A DNA stretch of 64,000 bases, from NCBI RefSeq assembly GCF_036417845.1, contig NC_090020.1, positions 32,162,425 through 32,226,424 of the forward strand, written 5' to 3'. Under the pieces are notes generated by a model that saw only the letters and a program-made list of their open reading frames with translations, had not been told where the DNA came from and did not search any database. Position numbers and translations under genes: made by a program. This document shows, in pieces, positions 35,701-48,179 of this stretch (the first letter of the stretch is position 1; each line of letters begins with the position of its first letter). The stretch comes from Apteryx mantelli. Lineage: Eukaryota > Chordata > Aves > Apterygiformes > Apterygidae.

Positions 35701-37767
35701 TTTTCTTTAGTAAGTTATTTTCATTTCCCATGTTAATGGATAATATGACCTAATCTGGATAAACAGTTTGTTCAGTTTGTTTAACCATACCTCCAAGCAC
35801 TGGGATATTGGTGGGGACACGGTCGAGCGATTCCCCTGAGGGACTGGTGTGGCTGGAGCTGGGAACCAGAGATGATAAGCGAGTAGGGGTAGCTTTGAGG
35901 AAAAAAGGTAGCAGTGGGCAGCCAGGCTGGAGGAAAAGACAATGAAGCTTGACAAAACCAGGATGAAAATAGCTACATCTGGAGGTAAATAACTCCCCTT
36001 CTGACAGCTTCCTGACCGGAAGTTCACAGTTTCATGTCAAAAGGGACTGTCAAATTGTAAAACTGAATGTTGGCAGAAGATACTCTTTTATGTGGTGCTT
36101 CAGGGTATTTGGGGGAGGGTAAGAAGGGGAAAAAACCTTGAGTAGAAATAATAAGAAAATATTAACTAATATTTTATTTAACTGAGCTATATCCAGGCAT
36201 TTTTATTTATGTGCTTGTGTTTTTTAAAACAAGCTTGTGCTTGGGCATGTGGAAAGATCCTTTGGTTCAGAAAACCTGATCCTGGAAGTTAGGAGGAGAC
36301 CACTGGAAAAGAAACCACTCTCACCAGTGAACCTACCCTAGCTGAGCTCTGGGCTGAGCTCTAATACCTTGTATTCTCTGCATGGGCAGGAACAAGATGA
36401 CAACATTGCTGTTAGGTACATATAAAATCAGAAATTAGGACACCTATCTCAAAGCAGTGAGAGATGAACTGGCTTTTCCAAAGTACATACTGAATCCTTC
36501 TGCGAGCCAGGAACTATGAGCAGGCTCAGCTCCAGTCACTAGATGCACTGTCTCCCTTTCCAAACCCATGGCTGATGCTCATGAGCTCTTTTTAGCAGGA
36601 AAAGATGTGAGAAACAGCTCTCATCTGGTAATTCTTTGTTTGTCACGTTACACTTTATTAAAATCTGAACTTGGCATATCTTTGAAGATCTTATTCTTGA
36701 AGGAATGCTTCATGCAGTGCAAAGCAGTCACTGTTTTTTCTTTCTTTTTTTTTTTTTTAACATGGCAAAGAGGCTGTAAAGTTTACTTTGGGTTCACAAA
36801 GGAAACCTGGATGGTCAATGGACTGCAAACCAGGATTGTGTGGGTGGTCTCTAATGCCTGTTGGGAAAAGAGAGCATGCCAAATACATACAGTCCCCCTC
36901 CCTTCTCTCAGTGTTTTGGAAGGCTAAAGCTTTTCCAGGTTACGCTAAGGGTGGCACTCCAAGCAAGAGCTCATAACAGCTTTGTGCAGTTTTCTGTCAG
37001 GGAAAACCTCAGAAAGGAGGCAGGTCCTTCTGCGATGAGTACCCCACAGGACTGCTCAGCATTTTGGAGCAGTTGTTCTTTAGCCTAGGGGAGTTTCACA
37101 TTCACGTGGCTGCAACACTGAATTGGCCAGCTCTCTTGAATTCTCTGTAGCAGCTCCATGGAAATTTTCTGATCACTTGACTGCTCCTGTGAGCACCTTG
37201 AATTTTATTCAGATTGAGAGTCTTACTCTCCTGGAAACCAACCTGAGGCTCAGGAGAGGAGGCCTGTGTCCCTGCTCTTTTTTATAGCTTTTACCTGCAG
37301 ACAAGCTTGTAGCTCAGGAAGAATTTTATCTCTTGCTGTTAGAAACAAAGAAAACACATTACACAATGAGCTGCTGCTATTCCCAGTGTTAGCCTAAAGG
37401 TGATGAGGAGAGGAAACTTGCCATAGTGTCACTCTGTTCTCACACCAGTGTTACTCCATTAGGCAAGAGAAACAAAAAATGACACCATGCACTGGTGGCT
37501 AGAGCCCCTACCCAGAAAGAAGGACTTTCGAGACAGGTATTGAGGGAATCCTGCACCAGAATACCCTGCAGCTGGTGACAGTTGAGTAGCTCTTGCAAAT
37601 CACAGAGGGGGGACCTGAAGCACATCCTGTGGGGACACAATCACTGGCCTCCCTTCTGCAGCTTTGGGCCTGGTACCTAGATATGTGTCTCCATGTAATT
37701 TCCCAGACTGAAATGTTTTGGAGATTTGAAGTGATCATTTCCAAATTGTTTTCCAAATTCTTTACTG
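32766..37767. other. Unique non-coding DNA with small repeats
   Basis: No gene is recognisable; the longest frame is 140 codons at 33561-33983 with many Cys and Phe but no known pattern. A 14-base unit (TTCTAAATAATTGG) is repeated in tandem at 34521-34548, giving two TAATTG cores. A run of 14 T lies at 36745-36758. Confidence 0.5.
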
Positions 37768-37784
37768 TTTTTTTTTTTTTTTTT
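37768..37784. repeat. T17 homopolymer run
   Basis: A run of 17 T, the longest homopolymer in the window. No retroposed sequence adjoins it on either side that I can recognise. Confidence 0.9.
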
Positions 37785-39639
37785 GAAGGGTCAAAGTCAT
37801 TCAGCATAAGCTGTTGTGCTGCAGGACTAGTGGAAGCACTGCTCTCTTTTGGATCACCACTTGTTCTGTGCTTGATCTGTTTGGCGCCATGTGTTTTATG
37901 CCTCTGGAGTCTGAACAGGCTCCAGAATTGGCTCCGGGGTCAGGGGGAGGGAGTGTCTCTAGAAATATGCCTGGGGACTCATATTCCCTACCTTGTGTAG
38001 CATAATTTCTAGGGGACTGTGGTTTGCAGTCCAGCTCTCTGTCTTCCCATGACTAATGCTGACTGCACAGATGCTGGCATGGCTTAAACACACCCTTTCC
38101 AAAATCTCCTGCCACGTTTTACATACTCTTTAACCCTTGAGAGACACTTGATAAAAGAAAGTAGACTTGTACACACATGCATGGGTATGTGCAAATGTGC
38201 AGGTTTTGCACAGCATTTCTGAAGCCATCATTCTTCACAGTGTAAAATATAAGTGGATGCATATGTATACTGCATAAACTCTCCCTGCCTTTCTTTTCCT
38301 CAGTTCCCTCGCTGTTCTAAAACATTATTTGTGACAGGGTCAGATTGTAGTCCTCAGCACAGCTCATGTCATGTATTCTGAACCATGAATTGTCTTGTCC
38401 AGGTTGTTTTTTCTGACCCCAGCTGATCCCATTGCAAAGCCTTTCCATAAGCCTATCCAGGCCTTTCCTCTTGCTGGAAACATCTTGTATGACTGTGTCA
38501 GACTGTGTGTATTTCCACTGACCTTAGCTGTAGAGCGGTTTGTGCTTGGTGACTTTCATTTCTCAAAATTCTTCTCCTACACAGAAGGAAGGGAGATCAC
38601 TTTTTCTTATCTCCTTAGCATGTCTTTCTGTTAGTCCAGTGGATCTCCACTATATTTATTCTGGGAAAGACGAAATGCAGTGCTATAAAGTCCTTGATAG
38701 AAGTATTAAAAAAGACAGCAGTTCCATGAAAACCTAGAGTTCCACCCTATGAAAACCAACAGCAATTGTGAAAGTGTACATGTGCAAATCCCACAAATCA
38801 CCACAAGGACTAAGTCATGAATAGCTGCCATGCTCCCAAACTGTATTTTCAACAAATAAATGATTTGCTGCAGTTTTTTCTAACTCAGTTCTACATATGT
38901 CAGGCTTACGTGCTTGAATTATAAGCAACTAGCCATATCATATTACTTATGTAAATAATTTATCATCTCATATAGCTTTAATAAGTAAAACATACTATGA
39001 TGTACACAAAGCATATGTACAGTATGTGTATATCATATGTAAATCACATTATATTACTAATATAAATTTACATGTAAAACCCCATATATACCCATATCCA
39101 TAAAAACTTCAGCATCCGATTGAAAGACAAGGAGCAGGAGTAAATGTTTTGGCTCCCTCAAGCTGGACCTGCACGCAATACATCCCATGTCTCCTCTGAC
39201 ATGTCATAGCCACACTTTCTTCACCGCTCTCGTTCACCCAGGATTGCACGGTGGGGAAGCCTAAGGGTGGAACGGGAGTGATTTCCCTTACAGCCCACTG
39301 AACATTGGCTTCTGGGAGACAAGTCTTCAGATACTTCAGAGCAGGACACACATTAGTGCCATGAGTGTCATACTGTCAGATGAAAAGGAAGACAAGCAAC
39401 ACAAATGGGGTGTTTTCTGTTGTTCCATTAGTGTTTCTTCCTTTCTATTCTCCGAGCCTCTCTCTGTCTCATTCTCTAGCTTCCTTCTTTCTGTCCCCAT
39501 CTCACTCTCGCTTTCACAGGTGGAAAATAGGATGAGCCCCCCTCAGTGTGTCAAACATTTTGGCTCCTCAGCTAATCTTTGACTGGACCTGACTGTGTCC
39601 CATTCAGTGAATAAGACGATTGGTTTCCATTTAAACCTT
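37785..39639. other. Unique non-coding DNA, no gene seen
   Basis: The area 38930-39100 is AT-rich, with TATATCATATG-like text but no clean repeat unit. Frames are short and unremarkable. Confidence 0.55.
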
Positions 39640-40010
39640 TGGAATCCTAGGGCTTGGGAAGAATAACTCCAAGCATTGAATTTGCGAAAGCTTTATTAAC
39701 AAGTTGAAAGTGAAAGAAAGGTAATAATTGCATTTGAACAATCAGCCAAAGCAAAGCTCACCTCTGGGTTTATAAATTTGTAGGGAAGCCATAATTACAA
39801 GGGGCCTGTGTTGTTACATCGCATTTGCTTTGAAAACCAGACTGCCACCCTGCTCCCACTGGATGCATAATTGGGTCCTCATAGGCCTCTTGAATCAAAG
39901 TAGTGTTGCAGTAAAAGTTTATTTATCCAGTGCTCGTTAAAAGAGAAGCTGAATGGAATGAGAAAACTCCCACTTTGGGGACAGGATTAGATAGCCCTAG
40001 AGTATTCCTC
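39640..40010. promoter_or_regulatory. Candidate distal regulatory block
   Basis: It is dense in different AT cores without being repetitive: GGTAATAATTGCATTTG, TTGAACAATCAG (SOX-like AACAAT), GGTTTATAAATTTG (HOX/CDX-like), GCCATAATTACAAGG, GCATAATTGGG and GTTTATTTATCC (FOX-like). There is no frame of interest. Of all stretches in the window it looks most like a conserved developmental enhancer to me, but no alignment was possible. Confidence 0.33.
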
Positions 40011-41393
40011 CTCCCATGCCCTTTCAAGGTTTTTTGTTTCTAAATCTGCTCAGCAAGAAAAAGTAAATTGCCAGAAGTGAGATTAGTGAAGAACATTGTC
40101 CTTAGGACAATAAGGCTTTATTGCAAGGCTAGTATGAGATCCCTGCTTCAAAAAAATTACAAGACCTGGAGGTGTGTGAGCTCTTAATTGCCTACCTCTG
40201 ATAAACTGGCAATGAAAAAAAAAAAAAAAGAAAAATCCCATTCAGCTGTGAATTAGCCTGGATCAAGTCCACTTGCTAATCAGAGTTTAATGAGGATGCT
40301 GCTGGCCTTAGCATATTCAAAATGTTCAAAACTGCCCTGGCTTCATGTTTGTGCAGCTACTATTTCCTCTCTGCTGTCACTTCTGCACATAGGCCCTCAT
40401 GAATCTTTAGAGAAGATAATTATGTCTGGGACAGCCATGGTAGGGAGTGGGAGAATGTGTACCTCAGAAGGAGTGAAAATGTAAGGCTGAGAGTTACTCG
40501 ACTAATTCATTCCCATATCATCCAAATTGTCTACGCCTCAGCTGCTGGAATAAATACCCTGATTTGCTCATTGTTAGTCAGACCCAGAGAGCTTGGATAT
40601 ATAGCAGGGTTTCTAATACTGTATCACAGTCAGCCTTTATCTGCCCTCCCTCTCAGGGCAATCTGCAGGGGAGCTGTATGCACCAGCCCCAGGGTTCAAG
40701 AATCATGGGTCAAACCACTGGCATCTGCGGTGGCCATTTGCTGCTTGAACAACCCCAGAAAAGGACCAGGATCCATACAAATAAAGTCGCTGTGCCCAAG
40801 GGTTCAGTGGTCAAAATCGACTTTTATTGCCTGCAGTGAAGTTGGTGGAGGTACCCCACCGTAACAGCTCTGGGGCTTTGCGCATCCAGGGCATTCAAGG
40901 GTGCTGGCAGTTGCTGGCACCAGCAGGTACCATTTGATCCCGCTTCCCCACCGCCCTTCCCACTGCTCTAAGCTAGATACTATGAGAGCATCAAATAAAA
41001 AAGTATCTGAACAAAGAACCAGAGCGCAGGGTTTGAATACTTTATGGACTTGATTTGGGATGTGAGACTACACAAGGCTATAAAAGCTTTTATGCATACC
41101 TTTATGGTCATCCAAAGCATTATATGACCACCACATTGTGAGAGGCAGAGAGAAGACTATAAGAAAAACAGAAATTGTCTTTCACTGTTGGCCAGCCAAT
41201 TAGAGCTGTATGGTTCAGTGAGAGACTGCTGATCAGTAAGGATGCTATTGAGTGCACTTAAAGTGGGTCAGCTACATGCTATGTTATATTCAAAACTTGG
41301 TTTATCCACAGTCTGTCCCGCAAAGTCTAATGTCTCTAACACACGCGTTATGAAGTTGCGAACTCTGTATACTGCAAAGCATGGGTTACCTGC
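40011..41393. other. Unique non-coding DNA with an A15 run
   Basis: A run of 15 A lies at 40215-40229. Overlapping frames at 40457-40864 and 40564-40839 have no known domain. Nothing else is supported. Confidence 0.55.
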
Positions 41394-41490
41394 AGCCTGA
41401 TTCACCTTGCTCTGGTTTTATACCACTGTTGAGTTCAGTGGAGCAGCTCTTGATCTGCAACAATGCAAATGAGAGGAAAATCAATTGCAG
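41394..41490. repeat. Fossil palindromic MITE-like repeat, well preserved order
   Basis: GCCTGATTCACCTTGCTCTG, GTTTTATACCACTG, a central inverted pair CCACTG (41423-41428) and CAGTGG (41436-41441) around TTGAGTT, then AGCTCTTGATCTGCAACAATG and AAATGAGAGGAAAATCAATT. This follows closely the order of a palindromic repeat I know from bird, crocodile and turtle DNA (CTGATTCACCCTTGC ... TTTACACCAGTGTAACTCC ... AAATGAGAGGAGAATCAGG). It has no coding content. The match in order and spacing makes chance unlikely; the name is uncertain. Confidence 0.65.
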
Positions 41491-42815
41491 GAGACTAAAA
41501 GCAGCTTTTTAATACATAGCTTTTCCTAAGTATTGCAAAAAAATTTCATTTACCAAGCTTCCTGTCTGTCTTTGTAGCACAGCTCTTCAAGATCACTGAG
41601 AAAATATGAATTTGCTATAATCTGCCATGAATAATTCTTGTTGGGATTTTTGTTTAGACAGAATATTTTCATGGCTTTTGCTGATGTGTGGCCTCACAAA
41701 TCCGACACTGCTATTGGTTTTAGCGCAAGTATTATGTTGAGGCAGGATATTATTCATTTAATGTTGGAACTGTGTGGAAAACCCAAACTAAAGACAGCTG
41801 ATCTCAGGCTTACTCACACGTAACATTCATGTCATCCATTATGTAGTTAGAAAATTTCAAGTGCGTTTTTGCAACGGCATTACATACAGAGATCAATCTA
41901 ATCAAATCTCTCTATGTTTTTTCCTTAAAACTAGAGGAATAATATCAGTCTGGAAGCAAATTAGGAATTTATTGATTTAAAACACTAATATCTGATGCTA
42001 AAGAAGGCACTGTTCATATTGAACATACAAAGAATATCTGAACAACTAAAACTTGCTCAGTAATTAACAATTGCCTTGGTTAAACAATTTTTATAGACAT
42101 GACCATTTTCCATGAAAAGGCACTTTTAATTAAAAGGCCATTCTGCAAAAAAGATCTTCAAATCAGTATCTTAATAGATTGTTCCATGTAGGTGGAGTTA
42201 GCACCTCTCATGGGTAGTTCTTGTTATACATTATTGTCCCCAAGAAAAAGGCTTGGTCTTCAAAGAATACTGAAGTGAGCATGGGCCAATATGACAGAAA
42301 TATAATACAAATGGAATATAATGTAATCTGACCCTATTATAAAAAATGTTTTAGAGTAGGGAGGAAACTGAGAAAGGGAAAGGCAGCGAGAATTTTTTAC
42401 TGTATTTGTTTACATCTGCATATATTTTATGCTGTGAAGAATAATAGCCTCAGAAATGCTGTGCAAAATGTGTAAAAAACCTGGATGGGTCACTGTAAAG
42501 CTTCTTCTTTCCTTGCTTTAAACTTTCATCAGCTTTAATCACTGACATGCTGGAATCCCAGCACATCTTAAATAGTGTGCATTAGCAAAGAAAAAGCAGC
42601 TACAGCTACATTTTTGAAGCTTTCACATAGCTTATGGCTCAGTTTTGCTTCTCTTGTTTACCAGCAGGCACTCCTTATCTGAGAATAGACATATAGAAAC
42701 ATTTAGTGACTGGATCCTGAAAGAAATTATTTTAATATAATCTGAATCTAAATGGGATCTTTGTAAAATAGTATATGGCCCATACACCATTTAGAAGCAA
42801 CAGCTTTCTTTCTAT
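41491..42815. other. Unique AT-rich non-coding DNA
   Basis: No gene and no transposon. The text is AT-rich with scattered TAATTA and TTTAAT cores, too diffuse to call an element. Confidence 0.55.
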
Positions 42816-42886
42816 CAAATAAAATGATCACATAATGCAGTTTTGATACAAAATAAAATGATCACATAATGCAGTTTTGATACAAA
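42816..42886. repeat. Tandem duplication of a 33/34-bp unit
   Basis: The unit starting CAAATAAAATGATCACATAA (42816-42848, 33 bases) is repeated directly at 42849-42882 with one extra A as the only difference, followed by the first bases of a third unit. Near-identity means a recent duplication. Each unit contains ATGATCACATAATGCA, so any factor site inside is doubled. Confidence 0.95.
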
Positions 42887-45800
42887 AAGGTCTAGGTAAA
42901 ACCAGCCAGATGCAAAATATTTAGGTTTAAGAGTGCTGAAATGTTCCATCTGGACAGAAAATTCTTAAAAGAAGCATTTAGACAATTCCAAAACATTTTT
43001 TGACATTTGCAAAATGAAATGTTTTGATATTTCTGAATATATCTTTTCTCTGATTTTCATTCTGTACGTTGTTTTGCCATTTTGACATTTTGCCTCAGTA
43101 CAGGACAAAACCAAATGCTAAAATATCCCCGCAGGAATAAATTCCAGTTTTGGACCAGGTCTGCTTCTGATAATGAACCATATGTAAAGTTGTTCAAGAT
43201 GTTATGAATCTCAAAGAAACTTTGGTTCAGGTTTGAACTATAGCTGAAGGTTCAAAACTGTTCTTATTTTATCCAAATTACAAGGGAAAACTTGCCAATG
43301 ACTTTAAAGATATAGAATCCTTTTGTTCCAGAGTGATCTGCCAGAATTGAAAATATATAATAAATCGCTAGAAGCTTTAAGGAACAGCCAGAAAGTAAGA
43401 TTTATAAGAGAACCTTTTAGGCAGTGTAAGGTCTAATGAAAACCAGTGCTTGCATTATAGCTAAAAAAGAGTAATAATATTGGTAGAAGGTCAGAGTGTA
43501 GTTCAAGATCTAAATTACTCTCACGTAAGTCCAGTTACAGGATGCTCAGGCACAAACTTTTCTTTGAGTGCTGAAAAGATTATGCATTGCCCAGTCCAGG
43601 CTGGACTTGTATTTATCTCTTTCTGCAAATACTCCGTTTGCCCAGAGACAGATACATGGGGATGATGTAGAGGATGCGAAGGATGCCAAGTCGTCACTAG
43701 AGGCATTGGACCTTACTGCTCTCTTATTTACCCCAGTACCCAGAAGTAACTCCCCCTGGAGCCAGGGACCTAGATTTTAGCTCCTGGTGCTTTTTTTTTG
43801 TGTCTGTCGTGTGGGGGCCACCTCAGCTGAGCGCTGGACGTCCTGTCGTGATACAAAGTGGAGCAGCTGGGACACTCAGCACTTAAACTGCTTTGAGCTA
43901 TAGCGTGCAATGTCTTAAGCTGTGCAAAAAACCTGGATATCAAAGCAGCTACTGGGCTGCTGCAACTGTCTGTGGGAGACCAGAGCAGCTTGGAATTCGT
44001 GACATGAAAAAGGTAGCGTAAAAAAAAGCTCGGGCTCCTGGGAGGTGTGGGAGGTAATTTAATATCATCCTGTTGGCATAAAATAAATGCAAGTGAGAGG
44101 GAAAAGAGGCCTATGATTTACAATAGGCTTAGTAAGGCTGCGTGCATTTACAATAGGCCTGAAAGAAGGGCAAAACAAATGTTTCCAGAAGTTTCCTAAA
44201 AAGCAGCCTTTCTGCTTAGATAATTTTTCAAGGGCTTGGTATGCAGGAATGAAACAATATTTTAAAAAGAAAATTTCCAAGTCATGAACATCTTCTTTGA
44301 AAGAGTTTCCAGCTTCTTCAAAACTTAAAAAGGGTTTGTGTTCATTTCAAGTTTTGGGTGAAAATTTGGGTCAAGTTTCAAGATGGTTTCTCGACCTCTA
44401 ATTACTATTATTAACACTCCTAAATGGACTCTTTAGAAAATCCCTTGACTAAGGAGGACTGGAGTGAGCTAATGAGTATGAGAGGGAGAAGAAGGTCCTT
44501 GTTTGAATTTTAAATACCTCGGCCTCACTAATTGGGGACCAATGGAGAATTCTTCTTTTGGAGAGGAGAGAGTTCAGGGGCAGGTGGGAGCAAGAACAAT
44601 AATTTTTCGACCTGTCACTTTGAAATATACCCACTGCTGCTTTGACATGGCAGTGAATGAATTTTTCAGCAACAATACGTAACTCTATCCTCCCTTTAGG
44701 CACTTGCAGGGCTTATTTGTTTTCGTTTTTAAAAAATGAGCTGGGCAGGTTTTTCCAAGGTCTCACGGCTTTAATGAAGAATAACAATCTCTGATGATCC
44801 TGGCAGCAGGCATCTTTTTTTTCCAAATAAAAACGAAGAGGCAGAGAGCCTTGTACCTACAGCTCTGTTATGCGTTAGACCAGCAGGGTCCCCACTGACA
44901 GCGCTGTTCCAACTGGACACTCTCCCTGTCTTCCTATACTTTTGTTTTCCCTGTTTCTGGTAAATATATTTTTGGATGCTGTTCCCTCTGTTGCATGCAA
45001 CATTCCCACCCTCAGGACCCACCCTGATTTTTCTCCTCAGAGGATCTACAGCTGCTGTAGTTTTATCCAGCATGGAGAAGATTTTCAGTACTTTGTTGCA
45101 GTAGAAGCCTATTTCAGTGATCAACACCTGAACACAGCTGACAAACTCCATACTCTTCCTCCTGCATAAAGGGTGGGGAATGTATTTACAACAATTAATA
45201 TTTCTTCTTTCTGTTCCACAGGACTTTTGAAAGCTATTGTACATGCTAACATACAACATGATGAGTCCCTCTTGAACTTAGAAATGCAGGCTCGTATATT
45301 AGACACAGGAAAGCTCTGCAGATTGGGCTGTACCCAGTATTTTCAGAAGGCAATTCCAAGTCACGAACAACGGAGAATCAAAGTGACTGTCTGTTTCCAG
45401 GAACATTTTCTTCTTTCCATAAGGCAATGAATCCAATGACCTGAAATATTTTATGTTCACTGATATTTTGGCCAATTACTCTTTGTTTTGTAATTGCACA
45501 TATATAGTCAATTCCACCCACGTGAAGCTGCACAAAGTTTAAGGATCAGTCAGGGTCAACCTGAAACTTCACCGATGTATAATGCTTTTGCTGTTTGGCT
45601 GTATGGAGAACTGAATCCCACCAATTCTGTGCATGGTGACAAACTAGTTGGGGGTGGATGTCTGAGCTGAAGTAAATTGCACACTCATTTCCCGTCTTAC
45701 CCTTATGGCTCTATAGTCCTATTTTTATACCTTGTTCTGCTATTGCTTAAATAAAGAAATGCTTATTTATACATGAAAAATTTGCTTCCACCTAGGAGAA

Positions 45801-47713
45801 TACACTAATGCCAATGCAAAGCAACCTTGCCCACCTTCTGCATTTGTAAACTCCATTACTGTTAATGTGGGGAGGGAGCCGGTGAAAATCATCAGTGTTG
45901 CAGTCTGGTCTTACCAAATAGTACTGACAATGAGAATGGGAGCTTCAGGTGTCTCAAAAACTGCTTATCTTGCCACTGATTACACAAGGTGCTGTGGCCC
46001 AGCCCTGCAACTAAATATGCAGTTAGTTTTGCTGATCGTTGTGCTGGTATTTTGACTCCCATGAGGAAGAATAGGAAAGAAGATGCTAGGGATAAGAGGA
46101 CTGACAAACCGATTTGCTTATTTGCTGTTATGGAGTGTTTTATAAGCTAGAGTAGAAAGCACCTCCTGCTTTTAGTTTGCATGTGTTTACATTGCAATGG
46201 AAGAAGCATCTGACTGGAGAAAAAATGGGACCCAATGTGTGCTTGTTACTACATTATAAATGTAACCTTTTGCTCCAACTAACAGCTTGATAGTGATTTT
46301 GTTGCTTGCTTTTCCCCTTTACTGGACAGACTTTGCTCCCTAGGCAGAAGCAGGCAGCTGTTTTCAGTATCAGTTCCAAAAGACAAATCTTGAAAGAAGA
46401 GCAAGGTGCCATCCTTGCACTCTGGCTGGGGATTATGAAAAGATTTGATTGGGAGAAAAAGAAAAAACAAAGTAAGAAAAGCTGGCAGCTGCCTTCTACA
46501 CACGAGCTATGCAGTCAGCCACTTGGAATGAACTTAAACAGCTTCAGAATAGGTCATATAAATGTATTCTCTCTTTTAAGCAGGTTTAAGCAAAAGCAGA
46601 TTTCTGTTTCTCTTTCCCAACACGGTGCTGTGTGTGTGAAGCCAGACACAGAATGAGGGAACATATGGAACTGATTTTCCTTGGTGATAAACACGTGACT
46701 CTTCTCCTTAGACCTGCCACTATTTCAATAGCTCAGACATAAGTTAGGCACTAGAAATGGGCCATGAAGTAACCAAAGGATGGTTCCCAGAATACATTCG
46801 AGTTCCTAAAAAATAGTTATGCATAGAACATGCTTTAATTTAGGTGGCCCTGGGCAGACGCTTATGAGCCTGTCAGGATGGGGCCAAAACTGGCCAACCT
46901 CAAGTTTTCAGTGGCACCTACATGACAGAAGAAGGCTGTGGATGGCTTTTTGCAAACCTTTACCCCAGTTATAGGCTTTGAGGTCAGAAGGGGCTGTTCT
47001 GCTTGCCCAGTGAGATCTCCTGCCCCCGTCGCCAGGGCTGGGGCAGACCTCCTGGCCAAGGGACAGCCTGCGCCCTGGCCAGGCTCTGCGGCTCTAGAGA
47101 GCCCAGGCGCTTTTGTGGTTGCGGAGGTCTTCGTCTGTCAACGAGTTCAGCACTGAGCACATGCTAACAGGGTGGGGTAAGAAATGGGCCACTGGGTACT
47201 GTGTGTGGGAGCGTGAACCGGCTACAACTGCTGCACTGCAGTTGCGTATCTGCATGTCCTACAATGAGAGCTGAACTCTTGCTGCCTGGCCCGTTTGACC
47301 CTTCATGTGCATTTGCAAGGGCAGCTGCCCAGCTCTGAGGCTGGACTGTGCCGAATGCTGAAGCGGTTTTTGGTGGAAGTACATCCGTTCAGTTTGTGCC
47401 ACCTGCTTCCCAAGCAGCAGCAGGCCCTGACGCTTGCCAGCCTCCTACTGGAATGGCCCAAAGTGTCAGCTCCTAGCCATCAGGAATATGTCCAAGCACC
47501 TGTTGCTGGGCATCTGTATGCACACATGCCCTAATTGCAGATGCAGATGACTATGTAGAAACTCTGGCATTACACTGCTGCATGGAAATTCAGCTTTTGG
47601 GGTCTCCGGTGTGCATATTTGCAGGTATGGAGTAGTAGAAAAGATGTTATAAATCTCAGTTCACAAAGTTGTTTTTCAGAGCAGAGCTGTAAAACATTCG
47701 CAGAAAATTACAT
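42887..47713. other. Unique non-coding DNA, no gene seen
   Basis: The largest frame is 162 codons on the minus strand (45259 to 44771), with no recognisable domain, signal peptide or neighbouring splice pattern that convinces. An isolated AATAAA lies at 45750-45755. The part 46980-47130 is GC-richer, with GGGGCAGACCTCCTGGCC-like text, but short. Confidence 0.5.
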
Positions 47714-47866
47714 AAGAGAGAGACTGAAAAAGAGAGAGAAAGAGAGAGGAAGAAAGAGAGAAAGACAGGAAAAAAGAAGAAGAGAGAAAGAGATACAAAG
47801 AAAGAGAAAAAGAGTGAGAAAGAAAGAGAGAGAAAGAAAGAGAGAAAGAGAGAAAAGGAAAGAAAA
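47714..47866 (+). repeat. GA-rich polypurine tract (AGAGAAAG-type)
   Basis: 153 bases of imperfect AG/AAAG repeats with only about six pyrimidines. Such mirror-like purine tracts can form triplex (H-) DNA and stall polymerases. Frames on both strands here (47619-47879 plus; 47929-47708 minus) are Arg/Lys/Glu or Leu/Phe/Ser low-complexity products of the repeat. Confidence 0.93.
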
Positions 47867-48179
47867 CGTCAGTATGTGAAAGTTGCTTTCAAAAATGAGA
47901 CATCTGTTTGGGAAATGAAATCTGTCCAAAAAAAATGAGGAGGGGGCAGGGGGAAAGGTGAAACATTGCCAGTGAAATAAAAGAAAATCTCAAACTTTCC
48001 CACAGAAATCTTAGTCGAACCAACACAGAAACTGAGGAGTTAAGAAGAGAGGATTTATTTGCAAAAGGGAGCCAAGGAAAAGATTGCCAGACAGAAAAAA
48101 AGTGTCCGTGGAATCATTAACACTGCAGGAGTCAGGAACGATGGTAACCAATCTCATCCAGCAGGTCTGGATGCACTTC
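47867..48179. other. Unique non-coding DNA, nothing specific seen
   Basis: About 300 bases between the purine tract and the CpG-richer patch, with short A-runs only. Confidence 0.6.

Noticed and set aside
38505-38660. TTTCCACTGACC and CCAGTGGATCTCCACT as further repeat fossils
   Set aside because: Only isolated blocks match; order and spacing of the repeat group are not kept.
44771-45259. 162-codon open frame on the minus strand
   Set aside because: No known domain, signal peptide or membrane segment; ordinary composition for a chance frame.
45750-45755. AATAAA followed by AT-rich text, as at a gene 3' end
   Set aside because: AATAAA is common in AT-rich DNA; no coding exon or GT-rich element supports a polyadenylation site.
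47619-47879. Arg/Lys/Glu-rich 86-codon frame
   Set aside because: Translation of the GA tract; no independent support.
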